From: Sphaerosporella brunnea
Taxonomy: Eukaryota > Ascomycota > Pezizomycetes > Pezizales > Pyronemataceae
NCBI GenBank assembly: GCA_008704415.1
Contig: VXIS01000017.1
Location: 62,001-126,000, forward strand
Direction: 5' to 3'
Length of the DNA: 64,000 bases
In this document: positions 1 to 9,980 of the stretch, one piece after another
Layout of the letters: each line of letters starts with the position of its first letter
How positions within the stretch are numbered: position 1 is the first letter of the stretch
Made by a program: the position numbers and the translations under genes
The notes under the pieces: generated by a model
What the model saw: the letters and a program-made list of their open reading frames with translations, nothing else
What the model was told of the DNA's origin: nothing
Databases searched by the model: none

Positions 1-334
1 CGTTGCGATGGATATCTTCCCGCCGGAGCTGCCGGATTAACTCTTCTTGCTGCTCTTCATCGAGACATAGTATGTCCTCACAGCGCTGGGCTGTATCGTC
101 TACGAAGTCGCTGTATGTAAACACTTGTCGCATGCGCAGCGTGGAGAGTTTCGGCCAGCTGCTCCTCAGCTGTGGCGTTGGGTCGGCGGAGGAGCTGGAG
201 CCGGAGCCTGGGTCGGCGGAGGAGCTGGAGCTGGAGCCTGGGTCGGCGGAGGAGCTGGAGCTGGAGCCTGGGTCGGCAGAAGAACTAGGGCCTACCACGG
301 GGTCGGCAGAGGAGCTAGGGCCTGATGCCGACAT
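1..334 (-). CDS. Partial gene, N-terminus of an unrecognised Ser/Ala-repeat protein
   Basis: An open frame starts at an ATG at 334 (context GACC-ATG) and runs to the window edge without a stop, giving 111 residues of the N-terminus. Residues 1-50 are a low-complexity tract of about 10-residue units of the type G-S-S-S-S-S-A-D-P, encoded by a 30-bp tandem repeat. After it comes ordinary-looking protein containing the run RMRQVFTYSDFVDDTAQRCE, followed by an acidic Glu/Gln-rich helix. I do not recognise the family. The next gene on the same strand, RMP1, ends at 812, so the gap holds this gene's promoter. The plus-strand frame over the same DNA is the shadow of the repeat. Coding status is likely because the non-repetitive part is complex and stop-free, but the product is unknown. 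Confidence 0.6.
   Translation of the reverse strand, partial: MSASGPSSSADPVVGPSSSADPGSSSSSSADPGSSSSSSADPGSGSSSSADPTPQLRSSWPKLSTLRMRQVFTYSDFVDDTAQRCEDILCLDEEQQEELIRQLRREDIHRN
181..330. repeat. 30-bp coding minisatellite
   Basis: About four to five copies of a GGTCGGCGGAGGAGCTGGAG-type unit lie inside the partial minus-strand gene. The first three are near-identical 30-mers and the outer ones have diverged. Unit length is a multiple of three, so copy-number change keeps the frame. Confidence 0.8.
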
Positions 335-811
335 GGTCAATAGGGGTTGTGGAGTTGTGGAGAGAGGTTGGAGCGGCAGGTGGGCAGCTTGGTCAGGTCG
401 TCGTGTCGCCGGAAACAAAGAACGGCTACTGGAAGTTGCCGTTGAACTGGAGCTTCACGGTGAGAAAGGCTTGGCGGTATGCGTAATGACAGCCAGAGCG
501 CTCCCCTTTGTTATTGAATTCGGTCAAAAGTTATGGTTCCACGGTGGAGAATGTGCCTTTTAATTTCATATACCGCCATATAATGAGGCCTTCCATCCGT
601 AAGTTGTGGGTTTCTAATATCCTTCCAATCAGACGGTTGTACTAGTACAGAGCACTGCAGTCCGTCGAAGAGTATCTGGGGGTATATGCACCATGTGTAA
701 TGTCCAGAAACGAATACAAAACCGTTCCAAAGCATTTGAGCGCAAAACCGGGAGTCTTGAAGGGAGAAGTTGAGGTTTCCGGTCCTCCTTCTCCGACCCA
801 TGGTCTCCCAC
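335..811. other. Intergenic spacer
   Basis: This spacer lies between the 5' end of the partial gene and the 3' end of RMP1. I see no convincing coding frame or RNA gene; short frames here lack codon structure and overlap the RMP1 tail. Confidence 0.6.
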
Positions 812-1717
812 TCAAAACAAGCCGCTAAAAAGATCGTCGATATCGTCGCCCTTCTTCTTCTGCTTTTTCTTCTTCTTTTCTGGCTCGGCTTCCAGCTTCC
901 TCTTAAGCTTCCTTTCAGCACTGGAAGCCTCGGATTGTGGTTCGGATTGTCGTCTTCGGCCCTTTTCCTTTGTCTTTACAGCCATGACAGGTTCCACAGA
1001 GGATTGTGTCGCATCGCGTTCGGCTTTTGCCACAGCTGCAACTGCTGTCTTTGTCCCCTTGCTGGGCGGTGCTGGCCCGTCTTCAAGCTGTAGCTTGGAG
1101 GGGGCCTTTTCTCCTCGGTCTTCCACGCTGCGCATCTTACCCGGCACATCCTTCGCCTTGCCCGCCGCCTTAACGAGAGCCGCCCTCTCATATTCCGCCC
1201 TCGAAATCACTTCCCCAACCTCCGCCTCAGCTTTGCCGCGACCATACTCCTCTCTTGATATCACGACTCCCAGTTCCTCATCCAATTCCTGCAGTGCCTT
1301 CACAGTCGCCTCCTTCTTCTCCCTCTCCTTCTCCAGTTCCTCCCTGCTCGGCTTGATAACCTTCCACACCCTCGCCAGTACACCAACAAGCACCATGCCC
1401 AACGCCGCAAAGACTCTGCTGTCGATGACGGTTCTGAACGCGGCGTAAGCATTCGGCACGACCACGGACCGCATGAAAGCCATGCGGTCCTTGAATTTTG
1501 CGACGGCAGTATTGCGGTTGGGAGTAGTCTTCGCGCTCGTGATCATGTCGTGCTCAGCGAGGAGTTTGGTAAGGTTCCGTCGAAGCGTTGCGATCCATTG
1601 CCACCACTTGAGTAGGCGATGCTGGTTCTTATTGCGGTGGAAGAGGAGATGTAATAGATCCGATTCGTCGCGGAGGAGTTTTAGCTGCGTAGCGTCGAAG
1701 GGGGGTTTCGGCGGCAT
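812..1717 (-). CDS. RMP1: RNase MRP protein subunit Rmp1-like
   Basis: A single-exon frame of 301 residues. Residues about 10-60 carry the hallmark block LLHLLFHRNKNQHRLLKWWQ followed by W-I-A-T-L-R-R-N-L, the signature of the RNase MRP-specific subunit Rmp1 (nucleolus; rRNA and mRNA cleavage by RNase MRP). The C-terminal half is Lys/Glu-rich, with poly-Lys stretches that would serve as nucleolar localisation and RNA-binding tails, as in other fungal Rmp1 proteins. There is no intron. The ATG at 1717 lies 130 bp from the MTO1 start on the other strand, implying a shared bidirectional promoter. The family call rests on the N-terminal motif; the tail is not conserved in the family. Confidence 0.8.
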   Translation of the reverse strand: MPPKPPFDATQLKLLRDESDLLHLLFHRNKNQHRLLKWWQWIATLRRNLTKLLAEHDMITSAKTTPNRNTAVAKFKDRMAFMRSVVVPNAYAAFRTVIDSRVFAALGMVLVGVLARVWKVIKPSREELEKEREKKEATVKALQELDEELGVVISREEYGRGKAEAEVGEVISRAEYERAALVKAAGKAKDVPGKMRSVEDRGEKAPSKLQLEDGPAPPSKGTKTAVAAVAKAERDATQSSVEPVMAVKTKEKGRRRQSEPQSEASSAERKLKRKLEAEPEKKKKKQKKKGDDIDDLFSGLF

Positions 1718-1847
1718 GTTGTGTCATGATATCTAAAGTGTGAAGAAAAGTGGTGATCTAGCACATGTGAGGCTTGGCGAGTCATGCACGGGCCCCCACG
1801 CGATGCTGAACTTTTTTTCTCGTCACTTTTGTTTCAACGCAATCGCC

Positions 1848-4003
1848 ATGAACGTCGCCACACTGTCACGACGGCTGCTACGGCCCACGTTGCGTTCCCC
1901 CTACCGGATCGTGGTGCCTCGGTATCGAGGGCTGGCTACACTTTCTCAAGGGTTGAGGTGGGCTCTTCCTTCCTCCTTCTCCTCCCACACTGACCATGCC
2001 GCAGTAGTGGCGTCCGCGAATTCGACGTGGTCGTGATCGGCGGTGGACACGCAGGCTCAGAGGCATGTGCGGCTGCGGCGCGATCGGGCGCAAAAACTGC
2101 GCTGGTCACTCCTAAAATCGACACCATCGGTACATGCTCGTGCAATCCGTCTTTCGGGGGTATTGGAAAGGGAACCATGATCCGAGAAGTGGATGCGTTG
2201 GACGGTGTCGCGGCAAGAATCGTGGATAAGGCGGGAATCCATTTCCGGGTGCTGAATCGACGGAAGGGACCCGCGGTTTGGGGCCCCAGAGCCCAGATCG
2301 ATCGTATGCTGTACAAGAAGTATATGCAGGAGGAGCTGAGCTCGTATCCGAACCTGAGTATTGTGGAGGGGAGCGTGGCGGATGTCATGATTGATCGGAC
2401 TAAGGATGGGACGATGGATCAGGACGGACGGTATGGAGCTATCGAGGGGGTCAGGTTGGAGAGTGGGGAGATTATCAAAACTAAGAATGTGGTGATCACT
2501 ACGGGGACCTTCTTAGGTGGAGAGATCCACATTGGCATGGAGGTCTTCCCGTCGGGACGCATGGGAGAGGCGGCAACGTTCGGATTGAGCAAGTCGCTCA
2601 AGGAGGCGGGATTCAAGATGGGTAGGCTGAAGACGGGAACTCCGCCACGTCTGGATGGACGCACCATCAACTACAAGCCGTTGGAGATCCAGCCGGGAGA
2701 TGAACCACCAACACCATTCTCTTACCTCAATAGCCGTGTGGCCATCGAGGAACAGCTGCACTGCTGGGGGACACACACCACTGCAGAGACTCACGATATC
2801 ATCAGGGCACATCTCCACGAAACAATACACATCCGGGAAACCGTCAAGGGCCCGAGATATTGCCCTTCCCTGGAGAGCAAGATCATCCGTTTCGGCCAAC
2901 GGGAGTCTCACCAGATCTGGCTCGAACCTGAGGGCATAAACGACCACGTCATCTACCCTAACGGCATCTCCATGACTGTTCCTCCAGGGGCCCAAGAGCG
3001 GTCTCTTCGAACTATCCCTGGTCTCGAGAATGTAACCATGCTCCAGCCTGGCTACGGTGTAGAGTACGACTATGTGGATCCACGGTCTTTGCGTGCCACC
3101 CTCGAAACCAAAATTATCAAAGGGCTCTTCCTGGCAGGTCAAATCAACGGCACCACCGGCTACGAAGAAGCAGCCGGGCAAGGAGTTCTGGCAGGCATCA
3201 ACGCCGGCCTGTCCGCGCAGGGAAAGCCTCCCATGATCATCTCCCGCGCGGACGCCTACATCGGTGTGATGATTGATGACCTGATCACCAAGGGTGTCTC
3301 GGAGCCTTACCGCATGTTCACCAGTCGCAGTGAATTCCGCATGAGTGCCCGCGCCGACAATGCCGACATGCGTCTTACAGCCATGGGACGGCATCATGGC
3401 GTGGTGGGCGACAAGCGCTGGGCCACGTTCGAGCGGGAGTCGTCCGCGCTAAACGAACTCAAAGCCAAGCTCGAAACTGCACGCTTCAGTGCCCCGGAAT
3501 GGATCCGCCGCGGCTTCAACGTCAAGGACAACACCGAGCGGAGGTCTCCGTTTGATCTGATCCGGGTAAAGGATGTGGGATTAGAGCAGCTGGAATCGGT
3601 CGTGCCTGAGATCAAAGACTACCCTGAGGCTGTCCGCCGCCGCATCGAGATCGAGGGTCTTTATGCGCCGTATGTGGCAGCACAGGCCAGTGCTGTCAGG
3701 GTGTTTATGAAGGATGAGGGCCTCCGCATCCCGCCGGATATCGACTACAAGGATGTGGTTGGCCTGAGCACTGAGGAGCGGAGAGTGCTAGATGCCGTCA
3801 AGCCGGAGAGTATTGGCCAGGCTAGGCGAGTGGAGGGTGTTACTCCCAGCGGGTGTATTCAGTTGTTGCATTACGTTGCGCGGCGAGCAAGGAAGGAAGC
3901 AAAGGAAGCTATTGCTGTCGAGGAGGCCCGGCGGAGGGCGGAACTGGGCATTTCCGGGCAGGTCAGACAAGATCTGGCGGCGGCAGATGTGGCGGCTTTG
4001 TGA
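1848..4003 (+). CDS. MTO1: Mitochondrial tRNA uridine 5-carboxymethylaminomethyl modification enzyme (MTO1/GidA)
   Basis: FAD-dependent enzyme that, with the Mss1 GTPase, modifies the wobble uridine of mitochondrial tRNAs. Exon 1 (1848-1951) encodes an Arg/Ser/Leu-rich mitochondrial presequence. Exon 2 (2005-4003) opens with [15 protein letters not shown], the Rossmann FAD-binding motif, and later has the GidA signatures [24 protein letters not shown] and [13 protein letters not shown]. The intron 1952-2004 (53 nt, CTGAC branch site, CAG acceptor) joins the frames with no stop; a donor at 1958 is also phase-compatible and cannot be excluded. The protein is 700 residues, close to the family norm (about 670). 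It is divergent from RMP1. The exon 2 frame also has an internal candidate start at 2027, which would lose the presequence. Confidence 0.95.
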
Positions 4004-4326
4004 TGGGCGGACTTTCTTTCTTCGATTGTATGATAGTAGGGTGGAGTATTCATTTCTCGGAGCGGTTTCTGGCGTTTATTGATCATCTTTTCTGCTTTTC
4101 TTTTTCTTTTTCCCTACCGCGGGAGTCTGGACTCTATAAGATTATATCCAGAAACTATCCACAGCCAAAGTCCGTGTCTACATGAATGCATGCCCAAACA
4201 AAAATGTGAATGTGAAACGCCGCTCAAAACAAGAAGCAAAGATACGGTAAAAAATACAAGCAATAAACTCCGATGTCCCACCTGTTCTAACTCCTAGACG
4301 CCCAAAAAACAAAAAGAGCAACGCTC
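4004..4326. other. Convergent 3' intergenic region
   Basis: This spacer separates the ends of MTO1 (plus) and SED5 (minus). It is A/T-rich and probably holds both 3' UTRs. No gene is seen. Confidence 0.7.
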
Positions 4327-5317
4327 CTAACTAACCAGGACCCACAGCAGAAAGAATATCATCAGCACTCCAAACATCTTCAACAGTAGCCAGCGATTAC
4401 TCGACACCCTGGAAAAGTATTTCAACAGCTCCCTCTGGCCGCCCTCGACATTGTTGACCACATCTTCGGTTTCGTGGTCGATCCGCTGTATTATCTCACG
4501 CTGCTCCCCGACCATCTGTGCCAGCTGCCCAAAGATCCCGCCGAGCTCTGCGATCGTTCGCTCGATCGCCTCGATCGCCTCCCCGCGCGCGGCAATGTAG
4601 GAGCCCTGTCCGCCCTCCTCCATCAGTGCCAGCTGCTGCTGCGTCGGCGGGCCGTCAAGCGTCAACAGCTCGCCATCCCTCCTCGGCGTATCTTGCGTAG
4701 TGTACAGTGGCGACTGTGCGCTGAGCGACGATTGCGGAGGCCCTTGTGGTCTAACGCCGCTAACAAACTTCTCGGTGCGAGCTCTTGACGCCTGGATATT
4801 CCGTGTGCGGACCTCGAGGACCTCCTTGAAGCCCACACTCACGTCCGCCAGCTTTCCCTGCAGCATCACCACCACGTTGTTGGAGTGCTCAGCGGTGCTG
4901 CTCGAGTGCCGTTGCGCGCGCACATAGTTTTGGAGGGCACTGATGTGCTGGTTGAGGCGCGATAGGTCTTGCTTGATCACGTACGTCAGCTCGGCGATCT
5001 CGACGGGCTTGTCGTCGAAGAGCGTTTTGCGCTTGGCGACTGCGAGGTGCTGTTAGTAGAGGAAATGGCGGAAGGGCGCAAGAGCGGAAGGGCGGAAGGA
5101 GCTTACGCTGCGCTAGCCGCTCCAGCTTCCCCATCGTTGTGGTGATGCTCCGGCCGATGTCTGCCGCCCGCCGCGCAAACTCGCCCCGGCAATGCGCGGG
5201 CTGTTTTTCGGGTTCGAGGAGGCGCGCGTGCACATTATTTCGTGCGAGTTTTTTAGAGGCGGCGTTGGTGAGGGTGTGGAACTCTGTGGTGCGGTCTTGG
5301 AGGGATGATAGCGCCAT
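4327..5317 (-). CDS. SED5: Golgi Qa-SNARE Sed5/syntaxin-5
   Basis: t-SNARE of the cis-Golgi that drives fusion of ER-derived and intra-Golgi vesicles. Exon 1 (5317-5107) encodes M-A-L-S-S-L-Q-D-R-T and the first Habc helix. The intron 5106-5040 (GTAAGC...CAG) joins in phase to exon 2 (5039-4327), restoring LAQLAKRKTLFDDKPVEIAE, a segment very characteristic of Sed5. The SNARE helix lies at about residues 215-275 and ends in the typical REIIQRIDHETEDVV and QRELLKYF. A C-terminal membrane anchor (LLLKMFGVLMIFFLLWVLVS) finishes the protein, 307 residues in total (yeast 340). It is divergent from FMP32 with about 275 bp between starts, a gap that holds a large ACTC microsatellite. Confidence 0.95.
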
Positions 5318-5504
5318 GGTTGTTTGTTGGAGGAGTTGTGGTCAAGAAGTTCCTTGTGATAAATGAGAAGAGTGTGATAAATGAGAAGAGCTTCTCGTTG
5401 GACTTGTGCCAGTGACGTAACTAACATAGAATACCCCTCTTGTGTCACATGGGCTACTCAAGTCACACCCCACATTCAAGATTCAGGAACCTCCTCTCAC
5501 AGCT

Positions 5505-5560
5505 ACTCACTCACTCACTCACTCACTCACTCACTCACTCACTCACTCACTCACTCACTC
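5505..5560. repeat. (ACTC)14 microsatellite in the SED5-FMP32 promoter
   Basis: Fourteen perfect ACTC tetramers end 32 bp before the FMP32 start codon, so the tract is probably transcribed as 5' UTR. The Ser-Leu-Thr-His frames across it are repeat artefacts. Confidence 0.95.
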
Positions 5561-5592
5561 ATTATCCTCTCGCTCCCGATCCAACATAAACA

Positions 5593-6706
5593 ATGTCCTT
5601 TCCACGGTTAACCTTCCTTTACCCCGCCTTCCGCCGCGCTGCCGCTCCCCCGAAACTACGCAGATACCGCCACGGCACCGCCGTTGAGCCGACACAGCTC
5701 CATCCCGAGCCTCCTCCGAGCCCGCCTCCGCCACCACGCAACGACTCGGAAGCCGAGGCCAAACCCAAGTTCGGGCGAGGCATTGAAGGTGTAGAAGCGG
5801 CGGCGAACGACGCACCGGTCGAGAGCCCGGGCAAGAAAGAAGGCGCCGCAGCAACAGCAGCAGGAGTGGCGGGGGGTGGTAGCCGTACGTTCGGGCCGCG
5901 CGAATACGTGCACCATTTTGACACGTACAGTCTCGTGCAGCGGCTCAGCGCCGGCGGGTTTTCGAAGGGCCAGTCGGTCGCGATAATGAAAGGAATCCGG
6001 TCGCTGCTGGAAAAAAACATGGCCGAGGCGCAGGAAAACCTGGTGTCGAAATCGAACATCGAGAACGAAACGTACCTGTTCCAAGCTGCCAGCTCGGAAT
6101 TGAGAAATGAAATCCAGAACTCGAAGAAGCTCGCTATCGACCAGTTGAGGAGTGAACGCACTAGGATCCAGACTGAGTTCGATCTACTAAATCAGGCGTT
6201 TTTGGCCGAGATCATGACCTTGAAAGATGAGCTCAATAGCATGTTTAATGATAGGAAGATGGCTACGAGGGCGGAACAGAGGGAAATGGAGAATAAGGTT
6301 GGTCCTGTATTTTGGTGCAGGTAGGGAGTCGCGCTGAAGCCCGGCAGATCCAAGAGTTGAATTATAAAATCACCATCTTGATCGGCAGCGATATGAAGTC
6401 CGAGGTCGAGAAGCTGAGGTGGCAAACCACCAGGCGAGGCTTAATTGCGATTGCATGTTTAGCCTGTGGGTATCGCCCTCCCACTGCACGGGCTCTCATA
6501 CTGACGAAGCGGCAGTGTTCGTGGTGGCATCAATAAGAGTCAACAACAGCTCTCACGATAAAAGGAAGAAAGATAAGGAACGAAAGAAGAAGGTCGAAAA
6601 CGAAGAAGAGGCTGAAGGCCCGCACGCAGCAGTGCCGGGGACAGAAGTCATCGCAGACCCTGCGACAATTGCCACGAGTGCCGCTGGTGGGGTTTCCCTT
6701 GGGTAG
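5593..6706 (+). CDS. FMP32: Mitochondrial coiled-coil protein of the Fmp32/CCDC90 (DUF1640) family
   Basis: Three exons: 5593-6297, 6348-6465 and 6516-6706, joined by two 50-nt introns with in-phase junctions, giving 337 residues. The N-terminus is Arg/Ala-rich and fits a mitochondrial presequence, then a Pro-rich linker. From residue about 97 the family core begins: FDTYSLVQRLSAGGFSKGQS, a long heptad coiled coil, then LKDELNSMFNDRKMATRAEQ running over the first intron into IQELNYKITI and SEVEKLRWQTTRRG. A single transmembrane helix follows (GLIAIACLALFVVAS), then a Lys-rich tail. Known relatives are inner-membrane proteins linked to cytochrome oxidase assembly or the calcium uniporter. A CAG at 6320 would give an impossible 23-nt intron; the 6347 acceptor restores the conserved peptide. 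The second donor could also be at 6470, but that frame ends quickly. Confidence 0.88.
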
Positions 6707-7785
6707 TGCTCGTTTCAGGTGGGTGGCTTTTGGCGGGCGTTTTGCGGAATACCTCATGCTCGGAATACCTCATGCTCTGTACCAGTAATTTTATTTCTTT
6801 CTTCCCTCTGTGTGTACACTACTCTCACTTCTTCAGGCCTTGTGCCCGAAAACAGGGAAATAGACGAGTTCACTTCCACCACGGTAAGCTTAGAATGATG
6901 CTATGTGCATGATCACGGGAGATCCAACAGATGACACTCGATAAGGATTCCCAGGGATGGAGGTTTTCAGGACGCAATCTACAGTGGTGTGGGCACCGAC
7001 CTTTTCCCACTCTCTGAAGACCGTCTCGTCCACCTGTTGGAGCGCAATATGACCGCACCTCAACACTCCGGTTGGAGTATCCTGGTGGAGGTGGTGGTGG
7101 TCAGCTATGGGAACGTACCGAGGTATGTTGCGATGGGCGGGGGCATGTGCCTCGGATAGTGTTTGTTCTTTTCCGATTGCCTTTGAGAGCAGCTCAACAG
7201 CGGTGGATGGGTCATGTTGTTAGTTGGTGTTGTGTCCGACAACGTTGGGGGAGGGCTAGTGGTGAAGATATCACGGCTGCGGGGTGAGTCAACTCGCCGA
7301 GCCAGAAACATTGCTTTTCTTCGCGAAAGGACTTGGAGGTTTGTGATTTGATTTCTGCTCCTTGATGTTTGGTGTTCATAGAGAGTGGAGTATGGGAAAC
7401 CCGATTGAAGGAGTGTTGATGCTGTTGTGGGGCAATAGACAGCCTCACTGATAATCACTCGATCGCTCGAAGTGTCGGTTTCTCTATACTACCATACTCG
7501 AGTCGTTCACAGGAGATTTCGCAATTCTGCAGCTTGTGCATTGGCAGCGCAGTGCCTGCTAAGCATCTTGCAGGAGTGGGCTCTTCTTAGGAATTTTCTT
7601 CAGCCACATAAGCCACACTTCACAAGCAAAACCACTTAGTATCTAATCACTAATCGCATGCTTGCCTGCCGAGGTAGAGGTAGAATAGCTTATTGCACCG
7701 GTTATGCCCAAACCACCAATGCCGTCGCCACAAAGCCTCCCCGGATTCCCCAGACTTTTCTTTTGCTTCCCCCCAAACCGCAACC
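6707..7785. other. Intergenic region without a supported gene
   Basis: About 1.1 kb between FMP32 and the enoyl-CoA isomerase. Short frames exist on both strands (for example 7105-7458 minus), but none shows a family motif, a sensible intron pattern or a stable coding frame. It may be a decayed gene or only UTR and promoter. Confidence 0.5.
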
Positions 7786-8708
7786 ATGGCACCCGTTGAG
7801 CTTTCCGTGACCAAGGTGTGCGCCTTCAGTAGCTGCTTTATCGTTACCTGTAGCTAACCGCGCGCCCGTGGTCAGAACATTGCAACCATCACTCTCAACG
7901 ACCCCAAAAGACTCAATGCCCTGACTTTGGACGGCTACTTCCTTCTGGGCTCGGTGCTACGGCAGGTAGCGGCGATGCCAGAAGTGACCATAACCCTCCT
8001 GACGGGCAGCGGCCGCTACTTCTCCGCGTTCGTGTCCCCCTTCGGCGGCGGGGCACAATCCGCACTAACCCCCGCTGCAGCGGCGCAGACGTGACCTCGA
8101 CCACCAGCGGCGACCCCAACGCCGCCACCACGTCCCCCGACGACGCGCGCAAATACTGGTTCCGGCGGTTCGCGGCCAACAACATCGACCTGACGCGCGC
8201 GTTCTTTACGCACCCGAAGATCCTGATCGTAGCGCTGAACGGGCCCGCCGTGGGGCTTTCCGCGGCGCTCGTTGCGTTCGCGGACTTCGTCTATGCCGCG
8301 CCCAACGCGTTTATTCTCACACCGTTCACGAGCCTGGGATTGGTGGCTGAGGGCGGCGCGAGCTACATGTTTGTGCGACGCATGGGAATCGCCAAGGCGA
8401 ATGAGGCGCTGATTCTCAGCCGTCGCATCCCGTGCGAGGAGCTGGTGCAGTGTGGGTTCGTCAACCAGGTCTTTGAAAGGGAAGGGTTTGAGCAGAAGGT
8501 TAGGGCGTTTGTGGAGGAGACCTTCGGCGATCACTTGAACCATGAGAGCATGCTCAACATCAAGAAGTTGATCAGAGAGGGGTGGGAGCGCGAGCTTGAG
8601 GCGACGAATGTTAGAGAGGCTGTTGGAGGCGTTGAGAGGTTTTTGAAGGGGATTCCTCAGCAGGAGTTTGCCAAGATTGCGAGCGGACAGAAGAAACATA
8701 AGTTGTAG
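7786..8708 (+). CDS. ECI1: Peroxisomal delta3,delta2-enoyl-CoA isomerase (crotonase family)
   Basis: Three exons: 7786-7815, 7876-8027 and 8081-8708, joined at phases 0 and 2 by 60- and 53-nt introns; 269 residues. The crotonase fold is visible: TLNDPKRLNALT near the N-terminus, the first oxyanion-hole segment YFSAGADVT (made by splicing across intron 2), the second at LNGPAVGLSAAL, and SLGLVAEGGAS with Glu151 at the position of the catalytic base of yeast Eci1. The C-terminus KKHKL ends in HKL, a PTS1-like signal (yeast Eci1 ends HRL), so the protein should act in peroxisomal beta-oxidation of unsaturated fatty acids. A paralogue such as Dci1 or a plain enoyl-CoA hydratase is the alternative; the lone Glu without a second catalytic Glu favours isomerase. 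Confidence 0.88.
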
Positions 8709-8739
8709 TTGGATGATACCCGGAGAGTTATGAAACGTG

Positions 8740-8779
<40 letters not shown>

Positions 8780-9205
8780 CAGAGCACATGTAGATGGAAA
8801 ATGCAAAGGCGAGTGACGCCATGTGCTGCGGCTGGTATCACAGCGGGTGATCGCCCTGCATCTTGTTCTTCATGCACGATTGTCGATCGCGGTAAGAGCG
8901 GTAAGAACTCCGGTCTTACTTTTTTTTTTTTTTTTTTTTTTTTCACATGATAAAACCGCACCGTATCATGCTCACCGCAATGCCCTTTTTTATAATCCTC
9001 CAACACACCTCAAGCCAGGAGAGGAGTTCGATCGAGTGACGAAATGTGAAGGCCTCATAGCTGGTTTTTGGAGACTTCAACCCCCTGTGTCGGCCTTAGA
9101 CAAGCCTGCATTCAGATTCGGATCCTCGAGAATAACGCTGCTGTGCACATCAAAAAGGAATCCATCCCTACTCGATTTCATCACGGTTAATTTATTGATA
9201 CGCTC
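8709..9205. other. Intergenic, low complexity
   Basis: Apart from two poly-T tracts I see no coding frame or RNA gene here. Confidence 0.6.
8742..8779. repeat. Poly-T tract (38 nt)
   Basis: An uninterrupted T run just downstream of the isomerase stop; a second run of 24 T lies at 8920-8943. Both sit in non-coding DNA. Confidence 0.95.
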
Positions 9206-9456
9206 TACCGTATTATCTCACTTAAGAGTCACACCCCTAATTAGGCAATTTTCATCTTAATTAGGAAATTTTTCGACGTTTAAGGCTCCAAAAGCCCGAA
9301 ATCGGGCCATCTTTAATTTTCGCCAGCAACAAGATTGCTTGAAGCGCCTTGGAATCGCACATAGAAAATATTTCATACATTTTGGAGTGAGTTGAAAACG
9401 CGCTGGTACGCGCCAAGACCACTTAAAGTGTGACTCTTAAGTGAGATAATACGGTA
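9206..9456. mobile_element. MITE of the Tc1/mariner type, 251 bp
   Basis: Perfect 29-bp terminal inverted repeats occupy 9206-9234 and 9428-9456; each starts TACCGTATTATCTCACTTAA read from its end. The outermost TA on both sides fits a TA target duplication, the hallmark of IS630-Tc1-mariner elements. The interior (about 190 bp) is non-coding and A/T-rich, with the repeated word TAATTAGG. A non-autonomous element is the simplest reading. Perfect TIR identity implies recent activity. Confidence 0.88.
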
Positions 9457-9980
9457 GGTATATTGATGTCTGACACGAGGGCTTCACATCATTTCCCGGG
9501 GGGGCAGGGATTTGCTACATTTACTCGAAGCTTAAGGAAGTATCGAATATGCTCGTGCTCGTTAGTAACAACAATTCCGGCTGGGTTCTCGGTCGAGTGC
9601 TGAGCTTCAAACGCTATCACCCGGGCAGCAACCCCAACCTCACGATGAGTATAGATATCCGAGAACCAGTCTCTCGTGGCACGACAAAACGGGGCTTTCC
9701 TTTTTTCGTTCGAAATTACCATTACGGGAACGAGACAGAGGCGATGCTTTTGGGCTAAGGGGGGCCTGGAAAGCATGGTGAAGGTGTTTTTGTGGGGCAA
9801 GAGGTTGGAAAGAAAGGAAGGATGAAGCTCGGAATTGGGGGGGGGGGGGGAGATAATGCAATCAGGATTGGTACCGGGAAAGCTGTTCTACGATTTTTTT
9901 TTCCCACAGGAGAGAGTCATAAAACTATCTCCTCCTCCCCCAGAGCTATAGAGGCAGATACTCGCCACGAAAACAACAAA
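9457..9980. other. Intergenic, with a G12-type run near 9838
   Basis: No gene is supported. A G homopolymer at about 9838-9850 and a T run at about 9893-9901 are the only notable features. Confidence 0.6.

Noticed and set aside
2513..3397. 294-residue minus-strand frame opposite MTO1
   Set aside because: Exact shadow of a strongly conserved GidA-family gene; no motif of its own.
5381..5687. Frames rich in Ser-Leu-Thr-His
   Set aside because: Translation of the ACTC microsatellite in a promoter.
6298..6320. 23-nt intron in FMP32
   Set aside because: Too short for the spliceosome; the acceptor at 6347 gives a normal 50-nt intron and restores the conserved peptide.
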